Positions 9,853 to 22,539 of a stretch of DNA of 64,000 nucleotides are shown one piece after another; the stretch's first letter is position 1; every line of letters starts with the position of its first letter. The stretch spans positions 115,929,166 to 115,993,165 of the forward strand of contig CM056576.1 in NCBI GenBank assembly GCA_029721435.1, written 5' to 3'. This DNA is from Gymnothorax reevesii. Taxonomy: Eukaryota; Chordata; Actinopteri; Anguilliformes; Muraenidae. The notes below the pieces were generated by a model. It was not told the origin of the DNA, did not search any database, and saw nothing but the letters and a program-made list of their open reading frames with translations. The translations under genes and the position numbers were made by a program.

Positions 9853-10407
9853 AAACAAGTTTAGTGAGCAACAAACCCAAAATTTACTCAACGACTTTCA
9901 TAACTTTCTCATTGTGTTTATCACATAACTGAATTGCATAATTTCATGGAAAGCAAATGTAATTTCCCATAGTGCCCGATGTATGTTAGCACTGCGGTAA
10001 TTACATCACTCTGCTTACTCAGTCTCTGAGTCACAGACATTCGTGGCTGAATGAGCAACACTTCGTAAATTCAGTCAACTGAGTAGCTAGCTAATGTTAG
10101 CTCACTAGGTACCAAAGTAATGTTATATTATGGTTTTGAAAAAGTATTCTGAGCACGCTACCTAGCAAAAGTAACGTGAACTTAGTTATGTCAGTGGAGC
10201 TTAACTAGCCTCCTGCAGCGCTGAGCCATACCTATTCAACCATTGTTACACTCGGTATTCAGTTTGGCTTGTTGGAAACAGCGAGACGTAGCGCTAAGCA
10301 ATTTCTTTCCCCCCACACTCTCAGCCAATGCGATGCACAAAAGTTAAATATAGGGTCATATCAAAAATATGTCATGACCTGGGATATGAGAAAAGTACTT
10401 CAGTTAT

Positions 10408-10795
10408 GTGATAAACCTTAAATTTCTTAAGAGCCATGTTCACTCAGCAAGATTACGACTTTGCTGCCTAGATGGAGGTTTGCACCCAAGGAGTGCCTCA
10501 AGTTACCTTGTGTTTCCGAAGGCATTGATGGTGAAGAATTGTGAAATTATAAAAGCACGCAAGCATATAATTAATCTGCATGGCAGCAATATTGGTAAAG
10601 TACTGTTCAAGAAACACAGCGACTTCATATTTCTGAAGGCAGCTGTTGAGCCCAGCCAGAGAGTCAGTCAAGCTAAATACAAAGCGTAGGTAATGCTGAG
10701 GGAAAGTGGAGTCGTTGAGACAGTCGACTGCTCGTGTATTGCCGGATTTGGGAAATCATGTGGTAATGCAGCAGCTATTCTGTGGAAGGCAGCGT
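10408..10795 (+). pseudogene. SWIM zinc-finger protein fragment (pseudogene, unit 1)
   Basis: The frame reads FIFLKAAVEPSQRVSQAKYKA, a TAG stop at 10687-10689 where Trp is usual, then VVETVDCSCIAGFGKSCGNAAAILW. This matches the SWIM core C-x-C-x(n)-C-x-H, with the final His replaced by Asn. SWIM domains of this type occur in transposon-derived and recombinase-like fish proteins. The stop and the lost zinc ligand mark it as dead. No other exon was recognised. Confidence 0.7.
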
Positions 10796-12537
10796 TAATT
10801 CATTAAACCAAAGCTCCCTTCAGTTATCCAAACATCGAAAAAATTAAATATATTTACAAAGATGTAATTGTGCTTTTATTGCCGAAGATATATGCTTTTT
10901 TTCAGCGGGGAGTGGCTAAATGATGTAAATCCTATTGATGTTATTTTTTCTGATGTTTTTGTTGTTTGGGCTAGCTGGCTCTGTTATTTGCTGTCATTGG
11001 CATTAAGGCTATCGGAAACACAAAACCGGACAGCGGAAGTAGGCATTCTGTCATGGCAGCGCCTATGAGCTTCTGGTGAAACCTGTGGATACTGCCACTA
11101 TGTGGGCAAATCAATGTATTGCAAAGGATTAGCCAAGCAAAAAGATATTCTGAGGTTATTTTATTGGCCAACTGGTGTAATTAATTTGACCTTAGAGGAA
11201 AGCTTTGGCTGCCGCACTTCTGAAATAAATCTGGTGCGACTAAACAAAGCTATGCCTGATCATTAATTATTTTGCCAATCAATGATCTGTATGTACAGAT
11301 TTTTAAGTAAACCTTCCAACACGTTTCAAAGTGGTCATTACATTTCAAATAAAGGTAACAGTTAAACCTAGTATACTTAATCTTTCTTTGACATCCTTAC
11401 CTTGCTGTCTCCCCCAGTTGTTTGAGGCTGGGGGGCAATTCAAGACCTCTGGAGAGAACAGATGATCCAGATTGTGGAATATGTGTAATTCAGCCATTTT
11501 TGCCAATGGCGCAATTTCTCAAGCGTGATTATCAAGCCTATTCTTCAGATGGGTGTGTGACGTGCCACACTGATTTTTGCTTCCAGGGGAAATTTCTTCC
11601 ACGTACTTGTATAAAATAAGTTTGATATGGTATATATTCATTAATCTTACATTATTATCCCTCCTCACTGTTCATATTTGCATGAAAAATACAAAATTGG
11701 TAGACTTTTACACCATTCAAGTGCTAAATGTCATGCAGAAAAACGGGAGTCACTTAATTTCAAAAAAAGACAACTGCTTTTAAAATGATTAAAAATGGTC
11801 AAAATCATCAACTTTTGTCTTTGGCATATTTCTTATAGTGTTCAGAAAAGCACTGCAAAGTATGAATAGGATATATCTTGAAGAAATGTCATTAAAATCT
11901 AAATCCCTTTGTTCCGCAAAGACAGATTTTCCTCAACGTCATGTAGTAAAACAAAGATTGGAAGCCATTTTTGTGACCTGTAATGACATCACTGACCTCT
12001 GAGGACAACCAGAGTTGGAAGCAAGTTCAAAAGTGTGCTCCTATATCTATATTTATTTAGATTTATATTTATTTTCTGTGTTGAGCAGACATTAGGGGCT
12101 GATGAAACTTATGGGCTATATTTAAGTTATGATCACCTTTTCCAGGGGTCATACAGAGTCACAGATTTGAGCGTCATGCGGTCCAACATCAAAAAAGTGT
12201 CGATAAAGTTGAACATTTTAAAGTTATTGATTGAGACATGAAATTTTAAAGTTTAGAGGTCAAGCTCAAGGTTAGTGTGGTGAATAAGTGGCCATGCAAC
12301 TGCCTTCAGGAATGAGAACGATGGAATTTGTCATGCAGACAAACAAAATATTTCATGTGGACAAACGTTTTTACAAAAGACATGCTGTTTTACCACATGA
12401 CACAGAAGATTTAAACTTAATTATCTTTTCCTTTCTTAATTTATTTAATCATCTATAAAGTTTGTACAAATATTCTTCATTACTTTTAACATTTGTAATA
12501 CATTTTTGTATATTTAAAAAATTTTTACAACCCCAAT
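10796..12537. other. No gene seen; contains a local duplicate segment
   Basis: The segment at about 11290-11560 (AACAGTTAAACC, ACATCCTTACCTTGCT, then AATTCAAGACCTC) has a diverged paralogue at about 14430-14770 in the same orientation. The rest is AT-rich without recognisable coding potential, apart from the short PIM-tail-like stretch at 12069. Confidence 0.5.
12069..12116 (+). repeat. Short copy of the PIM 3' region in opposite orientation
   Basis: About 48 bp match, with a few mismatches, the sequence just after the last kinase exon (minus strand, near 6562-6612). Shared core: GCAGACATTAGGGGC then GATGAAACTTATGGGCT. Similarity stops abruptly on both sides. Also present in unit 2 at 41277-41326. 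Confidence 0.6.
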
Positions 12538-13775
12538 CCTGAAATAGTTGGGACGAAGTGTAAATTGTGAATAAAATCAAAATGCAATGACTTTCAGATG
12601 ACATGAGCCAATATGTTATTTACAATAGAACACAGATAACATTTCAAATGTTGAAACAGACATTTTCCATATTTATCCACAAAATGAGCTTATTTCCAAT
12701 TTTATGGCTGCAATAGGTCTCCAAAAAGTTGAGACGCAGGCAAAAAAGGGCTGAAAAAGAAATTAATATAATAGAGAATCAGCTGAAAGAACATTTAGTA
12801 AGTAATTAAGTTAACTGTGGCATCAGGTGTGTAAGATGAATGGCTATAAAAGGGATGTCTTAGAGAGGCTGAGTCTCTCAGAAATAAAGATGCCCACAGG
12901 CTCTCCAACCTGTGAGGACTTGCATAAAAAAACTGGAATACTTTAAAAACAATGTTCCTCAACGGCTAATTGCAAAGGCTTTGAAAGTCTCATCATCAAC
13001 AGAGCATGACATCATCAAAATAAAAAATCTCGGTGTGTAACGGACAAGCCGGAAGACCTTTACTGGATGCTCATAATCTTCGGGCCCTCAGATAACACTG
13101 CATCACTCGCCGGCATGATTCTGTCATTGACAGTACTAAATGGGCCCAGGAATACTTCAAGAAACCACTGTCTGTAAACACAGTCTGCCGTGCCATCCAC
13201 AGATGCCACCTAAAATTTTATCATGCAAAAAGGAAGCCATTGTTGAGCATAATCCAGAAGCGTCACCGTGTTCTGTGGGCCAAGGCTCATTTAAAATGGA
13301 CTGCAGCAAAGTGGCAAAGTGTCCGGTGGTCAGACATTTGACATTCTTGTTGTAAATCATGGGCGTTGTGTCCTCTGGGCTAAAGGGGAGAAAGACCACC
13401 CCTCCTGTTATCAGCCTTCAGTTCAAAAGCCAGCATCTCTGATGGTATGGGGATGCATTAGTGTATATGGTGTGGGACACTTGCATGTTTTAAAAAGCGC
13501 CACGAATGTTGAAAGGTATATAAAGGTTTTAGAGCAACATATGCTCCCCTCCAGACGACATCTATTCCAGGGAAGGCCTTGCGTATTTCAACAGGACAAT
13601 TTAAAAACATTTACTGCAGCTTTTACGACAGCATGGCTTCGTAGTAGAAGAGTTCATGTGCTGAACTGGCCTGCCTGCAGTCCTGATCTTTCTCCGATTG
13701 AGAACTTTTGGCGCGTAATTAAACTAAAAGTCAGTCAAAGGAGACCCAAGACTCCTACTTCAAGTTAGAAGACAT
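12538..13775 (+). mobile_element. Tc1-like transposon A, decayed (unit 1)
   Basis: Starts after a TA with CAACCCCAATCC and GTTGGGACGAAGTGTAAATTG, a common fish Tc1 end. The transposase is spread over several frames: WAQEYF and KPLSVNT early, YHAKRKP, then a long open stretch 13319-13768 with [13 protein letters not shown] and [15 protein letters not shown], which covers the later catalytic acidic positions. Frameshifts and stops interrupt it. The 3' inverted repeat is missing where the dinucleotide tract begins. Confidence 0.85.
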
Positions 13776-13785
13776 CGCCCACTGG

Positions 13786-13806
13786 AAAGTGTATGTGTGT
13801 GTGTGC

Positions 13807-13844
<38 letters not shown>

Positions 13845-13885
13845 TGCGTGCGTGCGTGCGTGCGTGCGTGCGCGCGCATGTATGT
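13786..13885. repeat. GT/GCGT microsatellite (unit 1)
   Basis: A tract of TG repeats passes into TGCG repeats and a short GCGCGC run. The array differs in length and interruptions from the unit 2 copy (42999-43092), as expected for a slippage-prone locus. Confidence 0.95.
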
Positions 13886-13989
13886 ACAGTGAACACACAC
13901 GACTTAAATTTTTTTGTTTCCACCCACTGGTCCAACGGCCTAATATTCCGGACATATCCACCGAAAAAAAACCGCATGGGATCGAAAGC

Positions 13990-14275
13990 CCATTATAGGC
14001 TATCCCAGCGACCATCCATCCATCCTCTAAAATCAAGTCGTGTCGAGTCGAGCCGCAGGGGGAGCTGGAGCTTATCCCGACCACCCTAAACAGCACCCCA
14101 ATGTATAGCAGGACGCACACACTTTTGTCATCGTCACACCTTCGTGCAATTCACCGTCTCCAATTAGCCTGATGTGCATCGCTTTAGATGCTGGGAGGAA
14201 GCCAGTGTACCCGGCGGAAACCCGTGCGAGTACCTAGAGAACATGATGCTAACCGCTGCTCCACCGTGCTGGGAG
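13990..14275 (+). repeat. Common teleost interspersed repeat (CCATCCATCC type)
   Basis: Contains CCATCCATCCATCCTC, GGGGGAGCTGGAGCTTATCC, GTCTCCAATTAGCCTGATG, GCTGGGAGGAAGCCAGTGTA and a GCTCCACCGTGCTG ending, in the usual order of a very abundant fish repeat often next to microsatellites. Degenerate and non-coding. Unit 2 copy at about 43205-43490. Confidence 0.75.
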
Positions 14276-14424
14276 ACCAGTGCTTCACATACTGTTATAA
14301 ACGGCTTATGGATGGACGATGTACGAGGCTGATATTAGTTAGCTGGCACATTCACAGGTTTCATTGCCCGATGAACTCGGCAGTCACGGGCTACACCAAC
14401 TCCCATCTACATGTTTATTGTTTT

Positions 14425-15850
14425 CTTTTCACTAAACTTTTTTTTATTGTAAACTTGTCAACGTATATTTTCAAAGAGGTCATTACGTTTAAAATAAATT
14501 TAACAGTTAAACCAATCAGACCACGGTGGTTGAGAGTAAACGTAAGACTTCGAACCGCGATTCGCTAATGCAGGCTGCAGCCTGGTAAACTTGAGCTTTC
14601 TTTCACATCCTTACCTTGCTCTCTCCATTCCCAGTTGGTCGTGGCTGAGGGAGAAATCAAGACCTCCGTAGAGAGATGATGCAGATCGTGGAATCGGTGA
14701 AACGCTGACATTATGCCTGTAATGCAGTTTTCCCAAGACTGATTATCAATCAGATACTCCAGGTATTTATAGTTGAAAAGAACGCTGAATGACGTAACAG
14801 AAAGGATGTTGTTGCAGCGGCTTTGGCGTCACAATTCCGAAAAGCCCTGACAGGCTTAGGAGTGCGACTTACTGCATGGACTGTGCGTCATCTTTCGGTT
14901 TACGAAGACATGTAATTTTGAATTAAAACGGGAATGAATTGTCAGTAATTTTTTAATCAAGTTTGCTAGCGACATTGCCTCCCTTGTGCCAAACCACTGT
15001 TCCAACAGCCCAATATTCCGGCCATAACCTCCGGAAAAAAAAACAAAAACATGGGATCAACAGGCCATTAGGCAATTCGAGCGATCGTCAAGCCGAAAAC
15101 AGATGGGCGTAATTGCGAAGGCCTGATTGTCCGACACTGTCCCACTGAACCCAAAAAACGAAGCAGTATATATGGGATTACGGGAAGTTATCCCGAAAAA
15201 CAAAGAAGTTAGTGTCTGCACTGGTAACGCTTGAAGTGTGGAAGTCCAGTTATGCGAACTCAAGTCTTTTGGGCTTGGCCAATAGGCTATAGACGGCGGA
15301 GAGAGTTTGGCCTAAAATTCTGTGTCGCAACTCGCTCCCTAACAGCACCTCTTAAAACCGTAAACAATTTCTCGGTGCTCTTGAGAAAAGAATGGCCACA
15401 ATAAAATATTTCGGAGTTTCAAGCTAATTTTTAGATTAAACTAAAATAAACAAAGTAGAATAAACCAAAAATGCAGTTTAAAAAATGCTAAAATATAATC
15501 ATCGTTATTATCCATGAATTTTCGAAATTACCCTTTACAAAAAAGCAGAACAAATAGTGAAGCATATTAGTTTTAGTGGTTGAACGCAAGAATGCAAGCT
15601 GTAATCAAGGCCAAAGCAGGCCTTACGAAATATGGTTGTTTTTTTTGTTTTTTTTGTTTTTTTTTTTTGTTTGTTTTTATATGTGAAATCGGACTGTTTA
15701 GTGGTTTCAGTCCGTGATTTGCCAAAAAAATAACAAAATAATCTTTTAGTTTTAAACAAGTTTTTGTCAAATTTCTTAAATATTGGCGTTGTATATATAT
15801 ATATGAAAGGTGGTGTAATAAATTTGTTAAGCACTGTACATGCATACATA
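14425..15850. other. No gene seen; paralogous segment and AT-rich DNA
   Basis: The first part (to about 14770) is the diverged partner of 11290-11560. From about 14980 the text contains ATATTCCGGCCATAACC and an A-run. A similar ATATTCCGGACAT context occurs at 13945. No domain is recognisable in any frame. Confidence 0.45.
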
Positions 15851-16897
15851 CAACCCTAATTCTGAAAGAGAGAGTTGGGACGAAGTGTAAATTGTGACTA
15901 AAGTCTAAATGCAATTACTTTCAGGTCTCAAGAAAGTTGGGACACAGCCAAAAAAGGGCTGAAAAAGCTATTAATATATAAGAGAATCAGCTGAAAGAAC
16001 ATTTAGCAAGTAATTACATTAGCTGGCTTCAGATGTGTAACATGATTGGCTATGAAAGGGATGTCTTAGAGAGGCTGAGTCTCCCAGAAGTAAAGATGGC
16101 TAGAGGCTCCCGCCCTGTGAAGGTTTGTGTGAATAAATTGTGGAATACTTTAAAAACAATGTTCCTCAATGTCTAATTGCAAAGCATTTGAAGGTCTCTT
16201 CATCAGCAGTGCATAACATCATCAAAAGATTCAGAGAAACTGGAAAAAGCTCTGTGCATAAAGGACAAGGCCGAAGACCTTTACTGGATGCCCATGATCT
16301 TCGGGCCTTCAGACACCACTGCACCACACAGCGGCATGATTCTGTCATTGACATTACTAAATGGGCCCAGGAATACTTAAAGAAGCCACTGTCTGTCAAC
16401 ACAGTCTGCTGTGCCATCCATAGATGCTGCCTAAATTTCTATCATGCAAAAAGGAAGCCATTGTTGGGCATGATCCAGAAGCGCCGCCGTGTTCTGTGGG
16501 CCAAGGCTCATTTATAATGGACTGCAGCAAAGTGGCAAAGTGTCCTGTGGTCAGACGAGTCCAAATTTGACATTGTTGTTGGAAATCATGGGCGTTGTGT
16601 CCTCTGCGCTAAAGAGGATAAAGACCATCCCTCCTGTTATCAGCATTCAGTTCAAAATCCAGCATCTCTGGTGGTATGGGCATTAGTAGACCATTAGTGC
16701 ATATGGTCTGGGACACTTGCATGTTTAAAAAGCACCATGAATGCTGAAAGGTATATAAAGCTTTTAGAGTGACATATGCTCCCCTCCAGACGACATCTAT
16801 TCCAGGGAAGCCCTTGTATATTTCAGCAGCACAATGCAAAACCACATACTGCAGCTATAACAACAGCATGGCTTTGTAGTAGAAGAGTCCATGTGCT
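15851..16897 (+). mobile_element. Tc1-like transposon B, 3' truncated (unit 1)
   Basis: Starts after TA with CAACCCTAATTCTG. The frame 16140-16517 keeps the paired-type helix-turn-helix (FKNNVPQCLIAKHLKVSS, NIIKRFRETGK) and continues through [13 protein letters not shown] to LVVW. It breaks at 16897, inside the region before the last catalytic motif, at a deletion joint that fuses it to the hAT arm. Unit 2 shows the missing 3' half. Confidence 0.85.
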
Positions 16898-17036
16898 AGA
16901 TCGCACACGGTGAGAAACAGGTGTCTTCAGTTGCCAATTACAATAATTGGAAAAGACGTCAATAAAGGAAAATGACTGAGATCAAAACCAGGACTAAAAG
17001 GGACGTGTCTTTGCACCCCCTGCAGCTCCGCTACTG
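16898..17036. mobile_element. Right arm of a hAT-like inverted-repeat element (unit 1 remnant)
   Basis: Corresponds to the right inverted repeat of the complete element at 46670-47385. It ends in CTCCGCTACTG and is followed by GAGACATG, the target duplication. The left arm and interior are gone, removed together with the 3' end of Tc1 B. Confidence 0.8.
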
Positions 17037-17262
17037 GAGACATGGAAATGTTCACATCTGTGGTATTGATTGGCAGGCATTTGACTTCAGAGAGAACTAC
17101 CGAGGATATATTGTATTTTGCCAAATAATCACAACAAAGTTCACTTTTTCCCAAAATTCATTTTCGTACATTTATTTTCATCATGGAGTAAGGAGTTTGT
17201 CTCTTGTGATTGGTTTTCATCTTGTGTGTTTGCCAACCCCCAGCTGCGTCTCATTACATTAT

Positions 17263-17904
17263 TAATTTTATTTTTATGATCAACAATTTTTTTTTTTTAC
17301 AACAATATACAATACAAACACACATACAAACAAATAACAAATATGGTGCGGCCCAATCCAGTGAGGTTTGAAAACAAAGATCACAGTGACGCTATAGTTA
17401 CTATACATGACGATGAAAAGACATATTCCCACAAAAAAAAAAAAAAAAATTAGAATGACCTAGACTTGAAAATAAAGCTACCATAGACAAGCAGGTAGTC
17501 TACATAGAATGCATCCTATACCAATTCATACAGTAGTTGGAGGAGAAAAGGGGGGAAAAAGGAAAGGGGGGGGATTCATTTATCTTGTCATAAGCATCTA
17601 GTTCAGGGTCTGATATCATTAGAGAGGGAGAGGCATAGACATTAGGGTAACCCTTCTTTTAAGGTAGTCCCTAATGGCTATAGCTATGTTGGACCATGCT
17701 CGGCTTGGCTCTATTAAGTCGTGCAGTTGTGCACTCAAGGGACACTTTTGGTAACATTCCAGCCAGTATTGAAATAGTGGAAGATTAGGATTAAACCGCC
17801 GAGTCAATATGGTTTTCTTTGCTGCCATGAATCCGGCCAGTAGCAGTCTACGTTTGTTTAAGTTAAGAGATAAAGATGAAACGTCATTAAGCTGACAAAG
17901 GCAT
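17263..17904 (-). mobile_element. 5'-truncated L1-like LINE (unit 1)
   Basis: Flanked by a 15-bp direct repeat, GTCTCATTACATTAT (17248-17262 and 17905-17919). On the minus strand it carries the C-terminal end of an L1-type ORF2 (MAAKKTILTRRFNPN through LKRRV, 17619-17828), a 3' untranslated part and an A-rich end near 17290. This is a classic target-primed insertion. The same site is occupied in unit 2. Confidence 0.82.
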
Positions 17905-18700
17905 GTCTCATTACATTATGATTTTCTGATCGCCATGTGACGGGTATTTAAGTCCTCTGGTTTGTGTTGCAATTTGCTGCATTTTAAATTACTGTTTGTG
18001 CTGAGAACCAGTCAGTGCTTTTCGTGAAAATTCTTTGTCAAGTGCAATGTGTACTTTAATGACAGCTATTCCTGAAAGCCTTTCTCTTAAATCAGTAATT
18101 TTGAGCAAGCTTCAAGTCCAAAATCAGGGTCCAGTATTGGGACACATTCTTGTAAACTCTTCAAAGTATGTTCGTCAGTCCAGTTTGTTAGGGAAAAGAT
18201 CCTAATCCTACTCCGATTATCAGGATTAGAATTATTTCCCCTCAAGCTTCTCCATTATCCTGTGGGATATTTGGTGCCAACAGTCTGCACTCCATCTGAC
18301 TGCAATCGCAGAGGCCACTGGCCAGAAACCGGTAACCCAGCTTTATCTACATCTGTACTGAACTGTGCTGTCCTAACCTAGGGTTCCTTCCCCACCACCT
18401 CCTCAGGGGTTCTGTCCCTTCATTACTGTAGAAATTATCTGTTGGATTGTGCTCTTTCTCTGCGCTTGAGTCATGGTCTGGACTGTAACAGGTATAGTGT
18501 TTTAACTTGTGAAGCACAACATATTTATAAATAAGAACACTCTTCTATTTCTTTTCCCATATCATAAAAGTAGCATTTTTCTAAAAAAAAAAAATATATA
18601 TATATATATCCACAGAGTGGAGGCTGGTGAACTGGCGATTTAGGGAAGCTCAAACCCATCCCTTGAAAATAATGATTGGTCATGACCCGTTTTCAATCAT

Positions 18701-19312
18701 TCATTTAAATTACCATTACAAAAACTCTTAACATTATCAGGTGTAGTCAATTTTCATTAATAACGCACACCTGTCAACTCATGCATTCTGGGTGAGTTTT
18801 AGTGGTATATTTACGTTCCCCTGCTGTAGTCAGCAACTATTCCATCAACGCATGTGTAATTGAATCTCACACGGAATTGAAGTCCTTGTCAAAGAATATA
18901 TACTTTACTCAGGGGTTGGAGGAAATGTGTTTCATGATCGTTTAAATTGTTTAAATGAAATAAGGAAGCAACGGAATTAGACATTTCAAATGACATTATT
19001 TCATTTAAAGTAATTAAACAATAATGAAACACGTGCCTTGCTTCCAAACCCTGAGTAAAGAAAAGCTTGAGAAGTCCGGAGTCATAATGCAGGTGAAATT
19101 GAGAAACCTCCATGCACAAGGACTTCAATTCAGTGCGTGAATCTCTTACACATGCGTTGATTGAATGGTTGCTGACTACAGCATGGGAACATAAATATAC
19201 CACAAACTCACGCAGAATGCGTGAGAGTTGACAGGTGTGTGTTATTAATAAAAACTGACCACACCTGATAATGTTGAGAGTTTTCAGAATTCTTTAATGG
19301 TAATTTAAAAGA
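18701..19312. mobile_element. Foldback (long inverted repeat) element (unit 1)
   Basis: Two arms of about 270-300 bp pair around a centre near 18990. The left arm (CTTAACATTATCAGGTGTAG, CACACCTGTCAACTCA, ACTTTACTCAGGGGTTGGA) is mirrored by the right arm (CAAACCCTGAGTAAAG, GAGTTGACAGGTGTG, CACACCTGATAATGTT). Non-coding. The outer left arm (about 18635-18700) has lost its partner in unit 1, while unit 2 keeps it near 51273-51350. Confidence 0.85.
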
Positions 19313-20456
19313 AGTGGCTATTTTGCCATTTTAAATTACAATTTAAAATGCGTATATCCATTATTACGCAAACTAATCTGGCTGGAGTTGCACTGCAAGC
19401 ACAATTTAACTTGTTAGCTGGCATTAAAATGCGCCAAATAAAAAGGTTGCCAGCTAAAGCAGCTAGGTCAGTTATGCATTGATGAGGCTAATTAGTTATT
19501 CGCTAGATCCCGACTTTTTACTCTAAATTCAACACATAATGCCACCTTTAATGACTACTGCAGGCTCAAAATTATTCAACCCCTTCAGGACAAGCATCTT
19601 TAATACTTAGTAGAAAATCCTTTTGCCTCTATGACCTGCTGGAAACGTGTTGTATAGGCAGATGTCAGCTTTTGGCAGCACTCGCAAGCACTCCCTTAGC
19701 CCAGTCCTCATGGACAATGGCCTCCAATTCACTAATATTCAAGGGTTCGCATGCTGCAACTGTCTTCTTAAATCCTACCAGAGATTTTTTTATGGGGTTC
19801 AAGTGAGGTGACTGTGATGGACACTCGAGAATCTTCCCAGACTTCTTCTGAAATGAAGCCTTGGTGGATGGTGAGGTATGCTTAGGATCATTGTTTTTTT
19901 GGAAGGTCCAATGATGCCCAAGCGTCAGCTTCCCTACAGACGGAATGACATTTTCTCCTTGGATATCCTGGCACTTGACTGAATCTGTCTTGCCCTCTAC
20001 ACTTTGCAGATTCCCAGGGGCAGAGGAAGCTAGGCAGCCGCATCAAAAAGCCCCCACAATTCTTCATTGTAGGCTGGGTGTACTTTCAGCATAAGGGTCA
20101 ATGACAAATAAGCCTTTTACAAATGTTTTTTTTTTTGTTTTAATAAATCTTTAAACATGTACAGAATACATTTATTTGAAGTTGGAAGAGTGTTGAAGCC
20201 TCAGTGCCTCCTGCCTCCAAGTCTTGCTGCAGGTCTCCTGCAGTCAGTCGAGGGTTTTTGACCACCTATCTCCGGAGGAATTTGGTGACAGCCATTGATT
20301 GCGTCCTCTTTCTGCCACATCCTGGTACTGCAACCGTTCTTCCTTTAACTCTGAACTTGAAAACAATCCCTCCAACTGTATCTCTACAAAAATTTAGTGC
20401 CTGTGCTACCTTTTTGGATCCTTTTTCTTGTTTGTGGCAGGCAATGATCTCCTCTA

Positions 20457-22065
20457 CAGTGCCTGACAAAAGTCTTGTCACTTATCCAAGTTGTAGGAAC
20501 AACAAATAATAACCTGACTTGTAGTTGATCAATTGGAGTCAAAAATGGCTTATATGAAAGGCAAAGCCCTCTAGATTATTCAAAATGTACCAAAATAGAG
20601 TTTTGTGTCATTCATTGAGTTTCATTATTTAATAAGTAAAAAAAAAAAAAGGTCAGATTTTGCTTGGACAAAAGTCTTGTCGCATTGAAAAAAAATGTGG
20701 AAATTATACATACACTTTATTTTGAATACACAAATATGCCATCGTAATATCAGAACATAAATTAATGGTGCCTTGGAAAAAAGAATTAATATTGCATAGA
20801 CTCCCATGAGCTTGGAGGACTGTATCCATTCGTCTTGGCAATGACTGAAATAATTTGATGATGAAATCATCTGGAATGGCAAAGAAAGCAGTCTTACAGG
20901 ACTCCCAGAGTTCATCAAGATTCTATGGTTTCGTCTTCTAAGCCTCTTCCTTCATCTTACCCCTGAAATGCTCAATAATGTTCATGTCAGGTGACTGGGT
21001 TGGCCAATCCTGGAGTACCTTCACCTTTTTCGCTTTCAGGAACTGTGATGTGGAGACAGAAGTATGAGAAGGAGCAGCAGTATGAGTCAGGCAGCAAAAG
21101 CTTCATGAAATTTCAGGCTGATGATTTTGCCTCCACTCTGCAGATCTTTCTCAATCCCCCCCACCCATACTGGCTGGAACAACAAACCATGATTTTTCCC
21201 CCACCAAACATGATTGTTTTCTGGGAGTCTTGGGTCCATGAGGGCGACTGGGATGCAGTTCAACTGATGATTCATCAGAAAAATTAACTTTTAGCCACTT
21301 TTCCAGGATCAATCCTTTCTGCAAGCTGTGGGCTTAGGCAAATGCAATGCAGGTTATTTGTTTTCTGTTTATTGCAGGCTTTGGTGTACTAATTCGGCCA
21401 TGAACACCACTTTGAGAGAGAATTTGACGAACTCTTCTTGTAGATACCAGGATTTTTGTTGACATTTTCTAATGTAGCTATGCTGTAGTTGAAGAAGGGC
21501 TAGCCTTGTACAGTTGAAGCAACGAACGGTCCTTTCAAACAGTTGTCATACCGGGGTCTGTCAGACCTGCACTTGCCACGAACATCACCAGTTTCTTCAA
21601 TTATTTTCCTTATCCCCTCCACTTGACATTTGGACACATTAAAGATGTCTGCCCTTCAGCAGCAGACTCAGTCTTCAGGCTCTTGATGATCAGCACTTTG
21701 GTCTGTGTTCGAATCTTTGGCATGTTGTCAGAGGTCTAGTCGCACCTCATATAAATCTGATTTCCCTCATCTGGGAATGTGCTAATTACAGTATTTGTCA
21801 TAGGTTAAACTCTAATCCATGATTTGTTGCATCATCTGAAGAGACGTCAAGACTTTTGTCCCAGCAAAAACACGCGTTATGGGCTTTTTCAGGCTGTGAA
21901 CATCAGAGCCCTTTTTGACGGTTTCATTTTGCACCAAATTATTAATGTGAAAGCCCTTGACATTAAAATGGACCATTTATTATAACAATTGATAGGTTAG
22001 AAATGAAGTTATATGCTATTTTTAGTTACTATGTCTTCCTGCGACAAGACTTTTTTCAGGCACTG
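20457..22065 (-). mobile_element. Inner Tc1-like transposon (unit 1)
   Basis: 1609 bp between TA dinucleotides. Ends CAGTGCCTGACAAAAGTCTTG and GACAAGACTTTTTTCAGGCACTG form the inverted repeat. The length is typical of a full Tc1 unit. Minus-strand transposase pieces include a start similar to MPKIQTQTKVLIIKSLK, but the frame is broken. Non-autonomous now. Confidence 0.9.
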
Positions 22066-22104
22066 TATTAGCTTTTTGGACAATTCTTTTGAATGTCATA
22101 TTTA

Positions 22105-22397
22105 GGTAACATTTTACTAGAAGGTATCATCATGAGAGTGACAGCACACTGTTAAAACTGTTCCATGACACAGTCATGAACGTGTCATAAACATGTCAAT
22201 GTCATAAATGTTTATGATTCAAGACAACCCAAACAATGTCAACTTCTAATTACAAAAACCGAATGACACTTATTGACAAGTCATAAACGTCTATGACATT
22301 GACATAATGCTTATCACATGTTCATGACCGTGTCATGTAACAGTTATGACAGTGTCATGTCACTGTCATGACGATATCTTCAAGTAAAGTGTTACCC
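22105..22397. mobile_element. GGTAACACTTTA-type palindromic MITE (unit 1)
   Basis: Ends GGTAACATTTTACTAGAAG and CTTCAAGTAAAGTGTTACC are inverted. The interior is rich in TCATGACAGTGTCATG-like palindromes. The flanks share ATATTT, a probable target duplication. Unit 2 copy at 54058-54343. Confidence 0.75.
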
Positions 22398-22539
22398 ATA
22401 TTTCTAATATGCAATCAAATGTCTCTGTCAACAAACCCCAAGTGAGTTCAAGTATTTGATGTGTTCTATCTCAAGCAAACATGATGCAACTAACTAAGCT
22501 TGAGAGAACACTTGATTTGCAAATATGATCTTCTGAGGG

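Noticed and set aside
13755..14120. His/Thr-rich and Cys/Val-rich frames over the microsatellite
   Set aside because: Direct translation of TG/TGCG repeats in several frames, not genes.
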